Below are positions 24,201-35,044 of a stretch of 64,000 nt of DNA, piece after piece. Every line of letters begins with the position of its first letter. Position 1 is the stretch's first letter. The DNA is taken from the NCBI GenBank assembly GCA_037962975.1, contig CM075674.1:35168501-35232500 (forward strand), read 5' to 3'. The notes under the pieces are model-generated. The model was given only the letters and a program-made list of their open reading frames with translations, ran no database searches and was not told where the DNA came from. Source of the DNA: Clitoria ternatea. Lineage: Eukaryota; Streptophyta; Magnoliopsida; Fabales; Fabaceae. A program made the position numbers and the translations under genes.

Positions 24201-24801
24201 GAGTAATTAATTTCCCTTGAGAGCAAGCAGCACATGAGAAATTATTAGTTTGGAGAATTTGTCTACTAGACAAGCAATGACCATTTGAATTCTCAACTAT
24301 TTTTCGCATCATTATTGTTCCAGGATGGCCTAACCGTTCATGCCAAATAACAAAGTTATTCTTATTTGTAAACTTCTGGTTTACTATGGCATTTGTTTCA
24401 ATTGTACTAATATATGTGTAGTATAAACTGGAGGAAAATGAAGGCAATTTTTCCAATATACATTTCTTGTCATAAATTAACTTTGTAATGTATAGATATT
24501 CATCATTTCCTTCATTTGTGGTCTCAATATGGTATCCATTTCTACGGATATCCTTAAAACTCAACAAATTTCTTTGAGACTTCTTAGAATATAATGCACT
24601 TTCAATGTACAATTTTGTTCCTCCAGGTAACAAAATACTGGCTCTGCCGGAGCCTTCAATTATATTTATACTACCAGATATTGTATTAACATTTGCTTCT
24701 TGTTTTACTGTATGGTAGAAATATTTCTCATTCTTGAGAATGGTATGAGTTGTTGCACTGTCTGCGAGACATATATCTTCGTCATTCACATGAGCATTCA
24801 T
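21297..24801 (-). pseudogene. Copia pol: protease, integrase, reverse transcriptase, RNase H (broken)
   Basis: From ATG 24801 the order is aspartic protease (DSATTHT in place of DSG/DTG), GAG-pre-integrase (WHERLGHPG), integrase core, RT (VDVVAAYLYG, YVDDLNITG) and RNase H (YADAGYLSDP, SWRS, HAEILALHEAS, KHISPKFFF). It ends at a TAA at 21297-21299. Breaks: stop codons at 23614-23616, 23446-23448, 22156-22158 and 21638-21640, and frameshifts near 21990 and 21455. In the integrase the block usually read as LDNAGEF is LNNAGEF, so the second catalytic Asp is lost by GAT to AAT. Each stop is one transition from Gln or Arg. RT and RNase H motifs are otherwise well kept. Confidence 0.85.
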
Positions 24802-24922
24802 TCTTCATTAAATAAATAAAAATAAATCATGAGTTAAAAAATAATTAACAATAATATTTAACAAAATTTTATTGATAAAGACAATTTACAACAAAACAAA
24901 TTACATGAAACATTAAAATAAT
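24802..24922 (-). other. AT-rich gap between copia gag and pol
   Basis: Gag ends at a TAA at 24923-24925 and pol starts at ATG 24801. The 120 nt between are AT-rich with stops in all frames. Most copia elements have one gag-pol frame; some plant copia elements use splicing or early termination here to make extra Gag. No strong donor is obvious, so this remains a possibility. Confidence 0.5.
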
Positions 24923-25962
24923 TTATTTAGGGGCACTCTCTTCTCCAACCGAGTGGTCAATGTCTTTTTCAGGAAGAGTAAGAAAATCATCAACACTAAA
25001 ATCAGAGAAATCATCATCTACACCAGTAAAATTTGTCTCTATTATTTTCCCTTTAGTTTTAAGGGATTTTTGGTATAGATCTATGAGATGCTTTGGTGTG
25101 CGACAAACTCGAGACCAGTGTCCCTTGCTACCACAACGTAGCAGATATTTTTAGTTTGTTCGCTATTTTGAGCATCTGTCTCTTTTTTCATATGTTCTTT
25201 ATTTTTCCATGTGAATGATGACCTTTTATCATTTCGACCAATACCACGGCCATAACCATATCCACGACTACGACCAATACCATGCCCCCGAGCATTACCT
25301 CGTCCACGACCGCGACTACGGCCATGACCATGACCATGAGTATGATGATCGTGTGTTGCTACATTCACTTCTGGGAATGGAGCAGTTCCAGTTGGACGAG
25401 ATTCATGATTTTGCATAAACAATTCATTATTTTGCTCAGCCACAAGGAGACAAGTAATTAATTCAGAATATTTTGTAAAGCCCTTTTGGCGATATTGCTG
25501 CTGCAGGAGCAAATTGGATGCATGAAAAGTGGAGAATGTCTTTTCTAACATGTCACTTTCAGTGACTTTTTCTCCATATAATTTTAACCTCGAAGTAATT
25601 CTAAACATTGTAGAATTATACTTATTTACGGATTTAAAATCTTGAAACCGTAAATGCATCCATTCATAACGGGCTTTTGGAAGAATTATATCCTTTTGAT
25701 GGTCATATCTCTCTTTTAGATTATTCCACAAAATGAGAGGGTCTTTAACTGTTAAATACTCATTTTTTAACCCTTCATGGATATGGTGGCGTAAAAAGAT
25801 CATAGCTTTAGCCTTATTCTGGCTAGATGCATTATTTCCATCTTTAATTGTTTCCCCAAGACCTTTTGCATCTAAATGAATTTCAGCATCCAATGTCCAT
25901 GATAAATAGTTCTTGCCAGTAATATCAAGGGCCACAAATTCAAGGTTGGTAATATTTGCCAT
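24923..25962 (-). pseudogene. Copia gag with a frameshift in the zinc knuckle
   Basis: ATG at 25962 (MANITNLEFVALDITGKNYL). It contains the UBN2-type gag body (LWNNLKERYDHQK, MFRITSRLKLYG) and an unusual Gly/Arg/His-rich stretch (GHGHGRSRGRGRGNARGHG) at about residues 230-275. A one-base loss near 25137-25139 breaks the CxxC of the zinc knuckle; the GHWSRVC half and the tail (ending EESAPK) continue in the next frame to the stop at 24923. The product as it stands would lack a full RNA-binding knuckle. Confidence 0.85.
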
Positions 25963-26898
25963 ATGTATTTCTATGCAAGAAATTACAAATAATAAGTTAG
26001 ATAATACTTCAATAAATATATTAACAATAATTATTATGATGGTAATCATAACAAGTCAATGATGATTATAAATATATATATATATTTTTATTTAATTATA
26101 AGAGTAATCTTGGTTTCCTTTTTTTTAAAATAAATTATAAATTAATTTAAATAACATTTCACATAAATAATTCAGTAGTGAAAATTTAAAATTTTCATAA
26201 AATATCATTCAAATACTAGATAACTTATTATGTTATAAATCCTAGGTTTGAATCCTTCTTAATGCATATCTTATTTATTAATTCCTTTATTTATATAAAA
26301 TATATTATATTATTTATAAATACTAATTATGAATTTATAAATTAATTTCTAATTCAAAGGTGAAGTATAATAAAACATGTACAGCATAATATAACATACT
26401 AATTCAAAGCATAATTATGTACAGTAAGGTAGCCAAAGTGAAAGCAAAGTATAATCACGTGAAAGCAAATGTTCAATATATATATTAGTTAGTGACAATT
26501 ATATAAGGTAGCAAAAATTAGAAGAAAAAAATCAGGTAGCCAACGTGCAATTAAAATAATATGGCAACTACATGTAAAGTTTATTAATATAAAAACTAAG
26601 TGCTACCAATTTAATAATATAACATGACAATCCAAATGCTAGCAAGTATAACATGACAATTTAGAGCATATAATATGCAGGAACATGTCTCGCTGATGGA
26701 TAACATAATGGACAAGTGCATGAATTTAATAATAATGGAATTAAAGGTGGTGAGTGCATTAATGAAATTTATAAAATGATCAAAATGGCAATGGATCAAT
26801 AGCGAGCAAATCAGGACCAATAAAGTATATAAACATAATACCAAATAATAAAGAAATTTATTCTTCAATATTTTATTTTAATTTATTATATTGTTATA

Positions 26899-27089
26899 GT
26901 TCTTCAGGAACTATCAATAAATATTTTAAGAATTTTTCAAGAATTCTAAATTATTTGACTATCAATTTTATACATCCTACAGGGATGTTTATGAATAAGT
27001 TCTTCAGGAACCTATATTTTTTTATATATGATATAGATATAATTTTATACATCCTTTAGGGATGTTTAAAATATAAGTTCTTCGGGAAC
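26899..27089. repeat. Alternating short palindromes in the copia leader
   Basis: Five short inverted repeats alternate: GTTCTTCAGGAAC at 26899-26911 and 26999-27011, GTTCTTCGGGAAC at 27077-27089, and CATCC..GGATG at 26973-26987 and 27050-27064. They lie between the primer site and gag, in the part of the genomic RNA where packaging or dimerisation signals are expected. The role is inferred. Confidence 0.6.
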
Positions 27090-27190
27090 TTTTATAATAT
27101 ATATAAATAATATAAATATATATAAAGAATAATAATAATAATAATCATATATTACCTCTCTTTGCCTTGAATAGATCTCAGTTGGTCAGA

Positions 27191-27207
27191 ACCTGGTGCT
27201 GATAACG
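27191..27207 (-). other. Primer-binding site of the copia element
   Basis: Directly inside the 5' LTR the minus strand reads CGTTATCAGCACCAGGT. Plant copia elements with the LTR end ACACGTTATCAGCAC are common in my memory. Position supports the call; the tRNA is not assigned. Confidence 0.6.
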
Positions 27208-27386
27208 TGTTTTAAATAAAATGAAATGAGAACTTAAATTCAAGCAAAAGAGATATTGAAGGGAAGAAATTTGAGAATGAGTAAGAGAGCTGTGTTATAA
27301 TTATGCATACCCAAGTTCTATTTATAAAACTTGGGGAGGGGACAATATTGGGGACATCCACCATAAATTAGGGATAATTCATAATA
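27208..27386 (-). repeat. 5' LTR of the copia element
   Basis: It has one difference from the left LTR in about 179 bp. The minus strand carries TTTTATAAATAGAACTTGGG, the likely LTR TATA region. It joins the primer site at 27207. Confidence 0.9.
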
Positions 27387-27439
27387 TCTTTTATATTTTT
27401 TAGGTTTATTTTCATATCCTTTTAGAAATCTATTATTAT

Positions 27440-27845
27440 ACTGGATATAATATTATTTTAAGTTACTATTTTAAATAGTAAGTTATTATGTCAATAGTAA
27501 ATTACTATTCCAATAGTAAACTACTATTTACTGTTACTATTTACCTTTAGTATTCACGTTTTACTATTTACTGTTACTATTCATGTTTTATTATTTACTG
27601 TTACTATTTACATTTTACTATTTACTATTACTATTTACTGTTACTATTTATATTTTACTATTTACCGTTACTATTCATGATTTACTATTTCCCTTTACTA
27701 TTCACAATTTACTATTTACCGTTACTATTCACGATATACTATTTACTGTTACTATTTATAATTTACTATTTACTGTTACTATTCACAGTAACTATTTAAA
27801 ATTTACTATTTATCGTTACTATGCATAATTACTATTTACCCTTCT
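27440..27845 (+). repeat. Minisatellite of ~27-bp units (TTTACTATTTACYGTTACTA)
   Basis: From about 27440 to 27845 the word ACTATTTACTGTTACTATTCA recurs more than ten times with small changes, the unit being about 27 bp. It lies just right of the copia and is probably part of the split LTR-like sequence whose left half is at 20486-20978. The open frame through it is an artefact of repetition. Confidence 0.8.
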
Positions 27846-27904
27846 TGTTTCAAATAGTAATCTAAATTTCCATCTTATAACTATATTAAAATAAAATTGG
27901 TATG

Positions 27905-28235
27905 TTTTACCCTTCTCTGGAAAAATTTCCTTGCTGATGCTGAAACTCAAGTCCTCTTCCTCACTATCTTCAAGAGCATGACCATTATTTTGGCATTTTG
28001 AAAACATGAGCTATTCATTGATAGATAAACAATCTCCATTTTCTGCTTTTCTATTATCTTCTTTAATTTCTGGAGAATGGTAACAAGATTAACATTTGTT
28101 TCCCATGTTTTCTTTAGCTTCACCTCCAAGTCACAATTAAGTCCTTTCAGATACTTGTTCCCGTGTTTTCTTTAGCCTTCAACTTGTTATTCTCCTAGTG
28201 TGATGCTGCCAACTCCATTTCAAGATCTAAAATTG
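27905..28235 (-). pseudogene. Second copy of the coiled-coil pseudogene, 5' fragment
   Basis: Minus-strand SFSISKEIFPEK and the stretch beside the U-box gene (GCTGCCAACTCCATTTCAAG) match 11259-11358. It also holds about 220 bp of coiled-coil sequence (DLEVKLKKTWETNVNLV, then in another frame CQNNGHALEDSEEEDLSFSI) that is missing from the first copy. The first copy therefore has an internal deletion. This fragment is itself frame-shifted and ends at the minisatellite side. Confidence 0.65.
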
Positions 28236-28533
28236 AATAAATAATTATAAGTAAAACGTCAAAAGTTTAAACAATCATCTAAAACCTGATTTATGCGGTA
28301 TTAACTGAACAACTGATTTATTATTATATTTTTTTCAAAAAAAATTAGGATTATTATTTAAAAAAATGGAAATATGTATCTGACGCTAATAAGAGAATCA
28401 ATAAAGTTTTCTAGGGTTTGTTACTTTTCTGTTTTTCTGTTTGTATTTAGTTAGAAGTAACAAAATTTGTTATATATACAAGCTAATCAAGTCAATTTTC
28501 TGATACAGCTTTCTTTTTTGCTAATCTTGCTAC

Positions 28534-29929
28534 ATGGCCAACGAAGAGGGAGGATCTGGATTGAAGGAGAAGTTGCAAGAGCATGAGGGCCTTGTGGAGG
28601 GTGAGGACTCCATCGTAGATGAAGCCATCCGAATACTTGCTACGCTGAAGGATCAAGAGTTGTCTGTCTCTCCCTCACTCAACCTTCAAGGCGATAATGT
28701 TCCTCCACAATTTCTCTGCCCCATTTCTGGAGAGTTAATAAAAGACCCAGTTATGTTGTCCATTTCACAGGTGTTCCTCCTTTCTCTTTCCATCTCCCTC
28801 TGTAATATTAATAGTGATGATATCCATCTCTTGGAATAATTGTTCATTGTATGCATGTACCAGTAATCAAGAAAGGATATTATTATATTAATTGTTCTTA
28901 TCTTGGTTGTGCATGCAGACCTATGATAGGCCATCAATTCAGAAGTGGTTGAGTGAGATTAAGAGAGTTTGCCCTGAGAGTCGGCAAGTACTCTCTCATG
29001 CTGCCCTCGTTCCCATTTCCATGGAGCTTGACATTGAACACAGGTACCATTTGCATGCCTTGCTTTACAAACTATCAGTGCCATCTCTTTCCGAACAAAG
29101 AAAAGCAGCAAAAGAGCTTCAACAGATAACATTAAGAACGCCCTCGTTCATAAAACTTCCTGGGAACCCAGAAGTGCTTCATCTGTTGCTCAGTCCATTA
29201 TCATCAGCTGGCACGGCTCCCATTGACTCAGAGCTCCATGAGGACTTGCTCAGGATTGTTATGTTCCTCTCAGAAAATGAGGACAACAATAAAGTGTTTG
29301 CTGCTGAGAATGGAAAGGCCCTTAGCCTGGTGATTTATTCACTGAAATCAGGAACCATGCAAACAAGGCTAACTGCAGCTCGTGTAATTAGCTCATTGTC
29401 ACTGAAGTTTAAATCTAACAGGGACATTATTGGAGGGAATCCTTTGGCTATCAAATTTTTGGTTGAACTTCTAAAGGTGGCAGAATCATTCATTCCTGCT
29501 AAAGCCTTGATCAACCTTTGTATCTTCCATGACAGAAACAAAAAGAGGGTTATTGACGAAGGGGTGATGCAGTTTATGCTCAGCAAGATCACTGACTGCA
29601 CTCTGGCTAGCAATGGCATGTTGTTATTAGTGACAATTCTTTCTACCGATTGCAAGGGTATTGCTGAATTAGGGCGTCATGGTATCTCTCCTATACTTGA
29701 TGTTTTAAGGAATCAGCGCATTTCAGAATTACACAAGGAATGCTGTCTTGGAATGCTATCCTCCATATGTTTCAGTCATAGAAACATACGTCAGCAACTT
29801 GCAGACGAGGAAAACACTTATAGAACATTCTCCAACCTTTCAGAATCCGCCACTTCAAAAGAGAGGGTGAGAGAATATGCTATGGCTATTGTTACTGCCA
29901 CAGCCTCCTCTACCTTTTATTCTTGTTGA
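28534..29929 (+). CDS. U-box/ARM-repeat protein, PUB8/9-like (copy B, 415 aa)
   Basis: Exon 1 is 28534-28770 and exon 2 is 28919-29929, with the same phase-0 intron junctions as copy A but only a 148-bp intron. Residues follow copy A closely across the U-box (FLCPISGELIKDPVMLSISQ|TYDRPSIQKWLSE) and ARM part. Differences include loss of a ~10-residue stretch after VPISM (ELDIEHRY here), a two-residue Gly-Thr insertion in SSAGTAPID, and a different tail (TASSTFYSC). The same short U-box C-terminal end is seen. The promoter-proximal 300 bp also match copy A. Both copies are open, so both may be expressed as ubiquitin-ligase-like proteins; loss of E2 binding cannot be excluded. Confidence 0.85.
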
Positions 29930-30545
29930 ACCGATCAATTGAATAAATGGATTAGATGATTTTTTTGGATTAATTTTTTAATACAATTGATTAGACAATT
30001 AATCTCTACTTTGATAACGATTTATTTAAATCGATATAAATATCTGTGTGATTATAATTTTATTTAAAAACTATTTTATTTAAAAACTAGGTGCCAACTG
30101 TGGTGTGTTTTTGCCTGATTGGTTTTTGGTGGACCAAAGAATATCAACCGTTGGATATTAATCAACGGTACATATTAATTGATGGTAACTTGTGTACCAT
30201 TTAAAACTTATGATAATTCTATTTTCTACCCCCATTCATTTAAAATTCTAATATAGAATATACTTGCAGTGGTACTCGTTTGTAATTTATAATAATAATA
30301 ATTTAGTTAAAACATATAAAATATATTAAATTATACAAATGATAATATAAAATAAATAATTTTAATAAAAAATTTACCTTAATATTATGAATATAAATTT
30401 TAAGAAGAAATATTTTGAATACTAAAAATGTTTGTTAATAACTATTGTTGAATTAATACAATATCAAAATAAGTATTATAAAAGAAATACATACTAATTT
30501 TTTTATAGGAAGTTCATACTAATTTTAATACTTAATTTGAATTTG
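29930..30545. other. AT-rich intergenic DNA
   Basis: The first ~90 bp resemble the 3' flank of copy A at 13575-13680 (GATTAGRTGATTTTTTTGG), marking the right edge of the segmental duplication. Beyond that nothing is recognised. Confidence 0.5.
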
Positions 30546-31029
30546 TAACATCCTAATTAAGAATTAATTGGCAAATAATTAAATGACTAGTTAATTAAAA
30601 AATGGATTAATCAATTAAAAAGGGATGAAATTACCATTGTACCCCTGAATTAGAAATGTGAATTGCCTTACATTTTCTTTCTATTCACGTGGAAGCGGAA
30701 ATTTGGAACAGAGAGGTGTTATGCCAATTATTCACAATTGCAAGAAAGGAAAATTACCCAAATCTCAAATTCACTTCTCATTCTCTGATTCTACGCATGC
30801 AACAGGGAAATTCATTTTCTTCTTCTCCTGCGAAAATCACGTGTGCAACATTGGGGTCTTGCTTCTTCATTTCTTTTTCTTCCAATTTCTCCAATTAAGG
30901 GCTTGGGTACCATCCTTTCTTCCTCTTCCTCTCTCGGCAGCCATCGTCATGGAGGGGAAAGCTTGATTTCTTCAATTTTTAAGGTGAACCTTCATTACCT
31001 TTGAAACCCAAATTCGTTTTGTCGATTAT
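30546..31029 (+). mobile_element. LTR-like sequence, left part, split by the CACTA element
   Basis: It begins TGTAACATCCTAATTAAG and resembles 62647-62832 in order and spacing of words (GGCAAATAA, GTTAATTAAA, ACGCATGCAACAGGGAAATT, TCACGTG). It ends where the CACTA starts, and the continuation is at 59326. The family is not determined; the start is typical of Ty3/gypsy chromovirus LTRs. Confidence 0.45.
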
Positions 31030-31047
31030 CACTAGTGGAAAAAATGG

Positions 31048-31557
31048 ATATAATCACGGTTAAAAAAGGCCTTTATTCACGGTTAAAGAACCGTGGTTGT
31101 TGCATCCGTGGTAGTAAATGATGGTCTTTAACCACGGTTAACAACCATGGTAATAAATCACATCTAACCACGGTTAAGAACAACTGTGAATATAACTTAC
31201 TATTTATATTCACGGTTATGCTCGATAACCGTGAATATAAGAACTGAAAGGTGTCAGTTATATCCACCTATATTCACGGTTGTTCATCATAACCGTGAAT
31301 ATAAGTGTTAAAAGGTTTCAGTTACAAACTACCTATATTCACGGTTATGAAGAACAACCGTGAATAAAATGTATCTATATCCACGGTTGTCCATCATAAC
31401 CGTGAATATAAGTAGTTTGTACTGAAACCTTTTAATACTTATATTCACGGTTATGATGGACAACCGTGGATAAAATATATCTATATCCACGGTTATGGTA
31501 GTAACCGTGGATAAATATAGTCTATATTCACGGTTGTTGCTATAACCGTGAATAAAT
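31048..31557. repeat. Left subterminal repeats of the CACTA element
   Basis: About ten units of the form TATTCACGGTT-(7-11 nt)-AACCGTGAATA, alternating with the CCACGGTT/AACCGTGG version. Each unit is an inverted pair that could form a hairpin. In En/Spm-type elements such subterminal motifs are bound by the TNPA-type protein. Confidence 0.9.
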
Positions 31558-31811
31558 ACTGAGGTTTTTTTTAATATGGATTCTGTTTTATCGTTTCTCA
31601 ACCCTGCATTCAGACAACCAGTACAGTATACAGTATGCCACAGCAACAGTATATCAAAAGAATGGTATGTATATATATAACAATTTATTTTCTATATCAA
31701 TTCATAACAACCTAAAAAATGAAAGTATATACAATTAAGTTAAATGTAATCTAATAAAAGTAAACCCTAAATCCTACTAGATACATATATAAAAGAATAA
31801 AGATCCTATAT

Positions 31812-34800
31812 CTAGCTTTGCCTAACTTCAATGAAGTGTGAGGCCCATTGCCTTCTAACATCATCTACAAGTTCCTTTGGGAAAAATGACCGGTCATTAA
31901 AGTACTGCAAACAATGTACAAAACAATTAGAACAAAAGCTTTATTTATTACATGAAATTGATGAAATTGGTAGAAAAGTAATCCAAATGATGAGACTTAC
32001 ATCTGTCCATCCATCTACTAAATGATGTTGGACAATGGTCAGCATAGTGTGCATGACGAAATAGCCACACTCGTAGGTACCCTTCTGCCTGTAAGACTAC
32101 AATGGACATATAGTATAGAATAAGTGAATTCGCAACTTAAAAAATATGTACTGAAGATTTGAATGAATACGATTGACTTACTTTTGGGTACACCCATACA
32201 ACTGTTTTTCCTTTGGGCTTGTTTCCAATCAGTAGATTGTATCCAACCACCGCCCTACGTCAAACAAAACACAATATAAGTTAGAATTGTATAGTTCTAA
32301 AAATGATGTAATCGAATTTGTGGTTATTTTTTAGGGATGAACTTACCGGTCTACTATATCTTTCAGGTCTTGTGGAGCTGTCCGATGCAAACTATCAAAG
32401 TACAGAGCAAGATAGTCCTTCGGACAGATCACCAGAAGCGTCCAGTGAGCCCTGCAGTTACCAGTGATAAGTGAGACTTCAAAATGCAAAAATTCATGAC
32501 AATAATTATGGAATAGAATATTACCCTTTATGATAGGGGCCCATGTATATAGGCTTCCCAGACTCAAACATCCAATTCTGGATGTATGTCTGGGTGTTCT
32601 GCGAGGTGTTTCCTTGCCTCTGTATGAGAGAGGGCTCTAAGAAACCGTAAGTTCCTTGGAAACCCAAGTCCACACAGAGTTTTGCCAGAAACCTAAACAA
32701 GTTAAGACATGGTTAGCGACAAATAACTTGTATAATGAAAAAATTGGACAAAACAAGGATATACTTACAGCTCCCACAACTGAAAGATGGAGCCGTTCAG
32801 CATCGACGTCCTCGAAATAATGTCACACATGTCAGAATTTGTAACGTAAACTGGAAAATCACTGGGACGGCCAAACACTAGTGGCTGCCATGGGACCTGA
32901 ACAGTGTCGTCTGCTTGCTCATACCCGATGCGCCATAGCATCTGGATGGGATCCTTGGCCGGGTCTGGCTTCTTCAATGTCTGTTCCTGTTGAACAATTG
33001 ACAACCATCACATTTTGTACCATAATTGACAAGGAAATAAAGCTAGTTAGTGTTTAGGGTTTTTACCTGTCCAGGGGCAATCACCAGAAGTCTGTTGGGC
33101 CACATCAGAAAGTGGCCCACCGCCTGACCGACGGTCTTCACCTCTTGAGTTGCCACTGGCACAGCAGCATCCTCCTCGAGGACGAGCACAACCGAGACCC
33201 TGGACATACCATCAGGTAATGTCTGATGGTGAACCACAGGGCCTAAGTTGTACACCATACCAGTGGCAACTGGCTCCTCCGACCCGTCAATGAACAGGTC
33301 ACATTGACGGGTGTCTGGTGGCTCGACCCCGTCATCGTCAGGGTCAGCCGCAGCGCACGACCCCTTAGTGCTAACCTTCCGTACCTACATATTTACACAT
33401 CAAGCAGAAGTTATTCAACAATGAAATAAAGTGATTACAAACAATAAAATTGAGGAAATTAAATAAAGAATCTAACCTGTGGGTCGCTAGCTGGTGCAGT
33501 AGTCTCCTGGTGGTGGCTGAGTGAGGCCTTCATCTCCTCCCTGAATCGGGCCATCTCCTGGTGGAGCCTAGATATCTCCTCCTGGTACTCAGCCTTCACA
33601 ACAGCCACCTTCTGCTCCACCATTTGCTCAAGGGATGGGGCAGGGTCGGGAGCACCGTAATAGGCGCGGAGGCTTGTGAAATGTGAATGATTAGCCCATA
33701 ATTGTTTAACAGATAACAAAATGAAAGCATAGAGTTATTTAGCACTTACCTACACCTCGACCAATAGCACGCACTCTTCCTGGGTGCTCTAGCCTGCCGA
33801 TGGCGGTAGTCAAAATATCCTCCCGTCCGTGGGCTACGAAAGACCCTTGGGTTGATTGCTCAACCAAGGAATCCTGAAACCAAACAAGTTAGTATTCACT
33901 TCCTTCACGTAAACTGAAAAACAGACACTGATATAAAGGGGAATACTTACTATCCGTGAGGCAACCTCCTGAGCCTGTAAGGAAGTGTATTCCCCACTCT
34001 TCTTGATCCTAGCCCGCTTCTATTTGTCGTGGCGTGTAGGTGGGGAAGTGGGATCCACAATACCAGTGTCAGTCTGACACTGACTCAGCCTCTCCTGTGC
34101 CAGCCGCTCCTCCAACCTACGGTAACCCCCACGTGACAGTGTGTGTGGGCAGTTATTTAGCTTCCTAGTCTCCTTGGCTTTCTTTCTGGTCTCCTACAAC
34201 AAGAAAATAAATATTCACAGTTAGCCGTATAAATTATACATAATTTAATCATCTAAAAACCAATGTACCTGAAACTCGGCAGAATGTCTAGATGCAACAA
34301 AAGCATCCCAGGTCTCCTGATCGATGAATGGATATTTCTCTCCAGGGAACTTTCCTTGGTCGTCCCCGAATACATACCTACAATGAAAGGTACATTAAAA
34401 CTAAGGATTGGTACAATTTGGTGAAGTGTTGATTAAGAATTTAAAGTTCAATATACCTCGTGGTGAGTATGGATTTGAACGACCTCCATCGCTCAGCCAT
34501 GATACTGAGGACCTTCCTCCTCGCTATGTCGGAAGATGGTATGTCAAAAGAATCCTACATGAAAGGAGTTAGTCCATAAAGGAGTCCTTATTAAGAGTTA
34601 CATGAAATAATACACTAAAATAAAACTTAAATAATATCTAAGTTACCAGAACATCACTCCATAGCTGGTTCTTCACCACCTCCTCGACACTATCCCAGTC
34701 GGGGATAATGATGGACACCTTCGACCGTACCACAACCCCCAGATAACTGCTAAACTTCGTGGCATGCGGTCCACTGAATCTACCGGTGTTGACATCCATC

Positions 34801-34931
34801 TCAACAACTACCCTCTCTCCCCGATGACGCCTACGTGCGACGTCTGGCATCCGGGTAACACCTCTACTCTTCCGAGCAGAGGAACCACTGGCCTGTGAGT
34901 CGGACCTGGATCGTCCATCCTGGTCAGCCAT
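31812..34931 (-). pseudogene. CACTA second gene: Transposase_24-like region joined to a ULP1-type protease
   Basis: Exons that fit GT-AG: 34647-34931 (ATG 34931), 34457-34554, 34269-34377, 33951-34193, 33750-33873, about 33477-33675, 33067-33384, 32769-32986, 32525-32692, 32347-32451, 32182-32254, 32001-32096 and 31812-31904 (stop). From 33384 to the end all phases agree. The N-terminal half reads like plant Transposase_24 proteins (TRKKAKETRKLN, QGSFVAHGREDILTTAIGR). The C-terminal half has a C48/ULP1 layout with all three catalytic positions: His in AHWTLLVI, Asp in YFDSL, Cys in GTYECGYFV. Breaks: an in-frame TAG at 34020-34022 (one transition from Trp) and a one-base frame conflict at the 33750/33675 join. 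ULP1-like proteases cleave SUMO-type conjugates; the role in transposition is unknown. Confidence 0.75.
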
Positions 34932-35044
34932 GAGTATCTGTCCAAACAAGGAAAAAAACTGTCAAATATTTAATATAACATTTAAAACAACGAATACTAA
35001 TATAACATGTAATTCAATGAATCACCAACAAGATTAATACCCTA

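Larger units (their letters stand above)
20979..27386 (-). mobile_element. Ty1/copia retrotransposon, nearly complete, minus strand
   Basis: Two direct repeats of about 179 bp (20979-21157 and 27208-27386) differ at one position and flank gag, protease, integrase, RT and RNase H in the minus orientation. The primer site lies next to the right LTR and the polypurine tract next to the left LTR. The T-rich flanks (ending TTTTT, then TCTTT) do not give an unambiguous target duplication. The coding part has four in-frame stops and three frameshifts, so it is non-autonomous despite nearly identical LTRs. Confidence 0.9.

Noticed and set aside
30658..30966. 102-codon plus-strand frame before the CACTA
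   Set aside because: It lies inside the LTR-like sequence and is serine/phenylalanine-rich without a recognisable motif.
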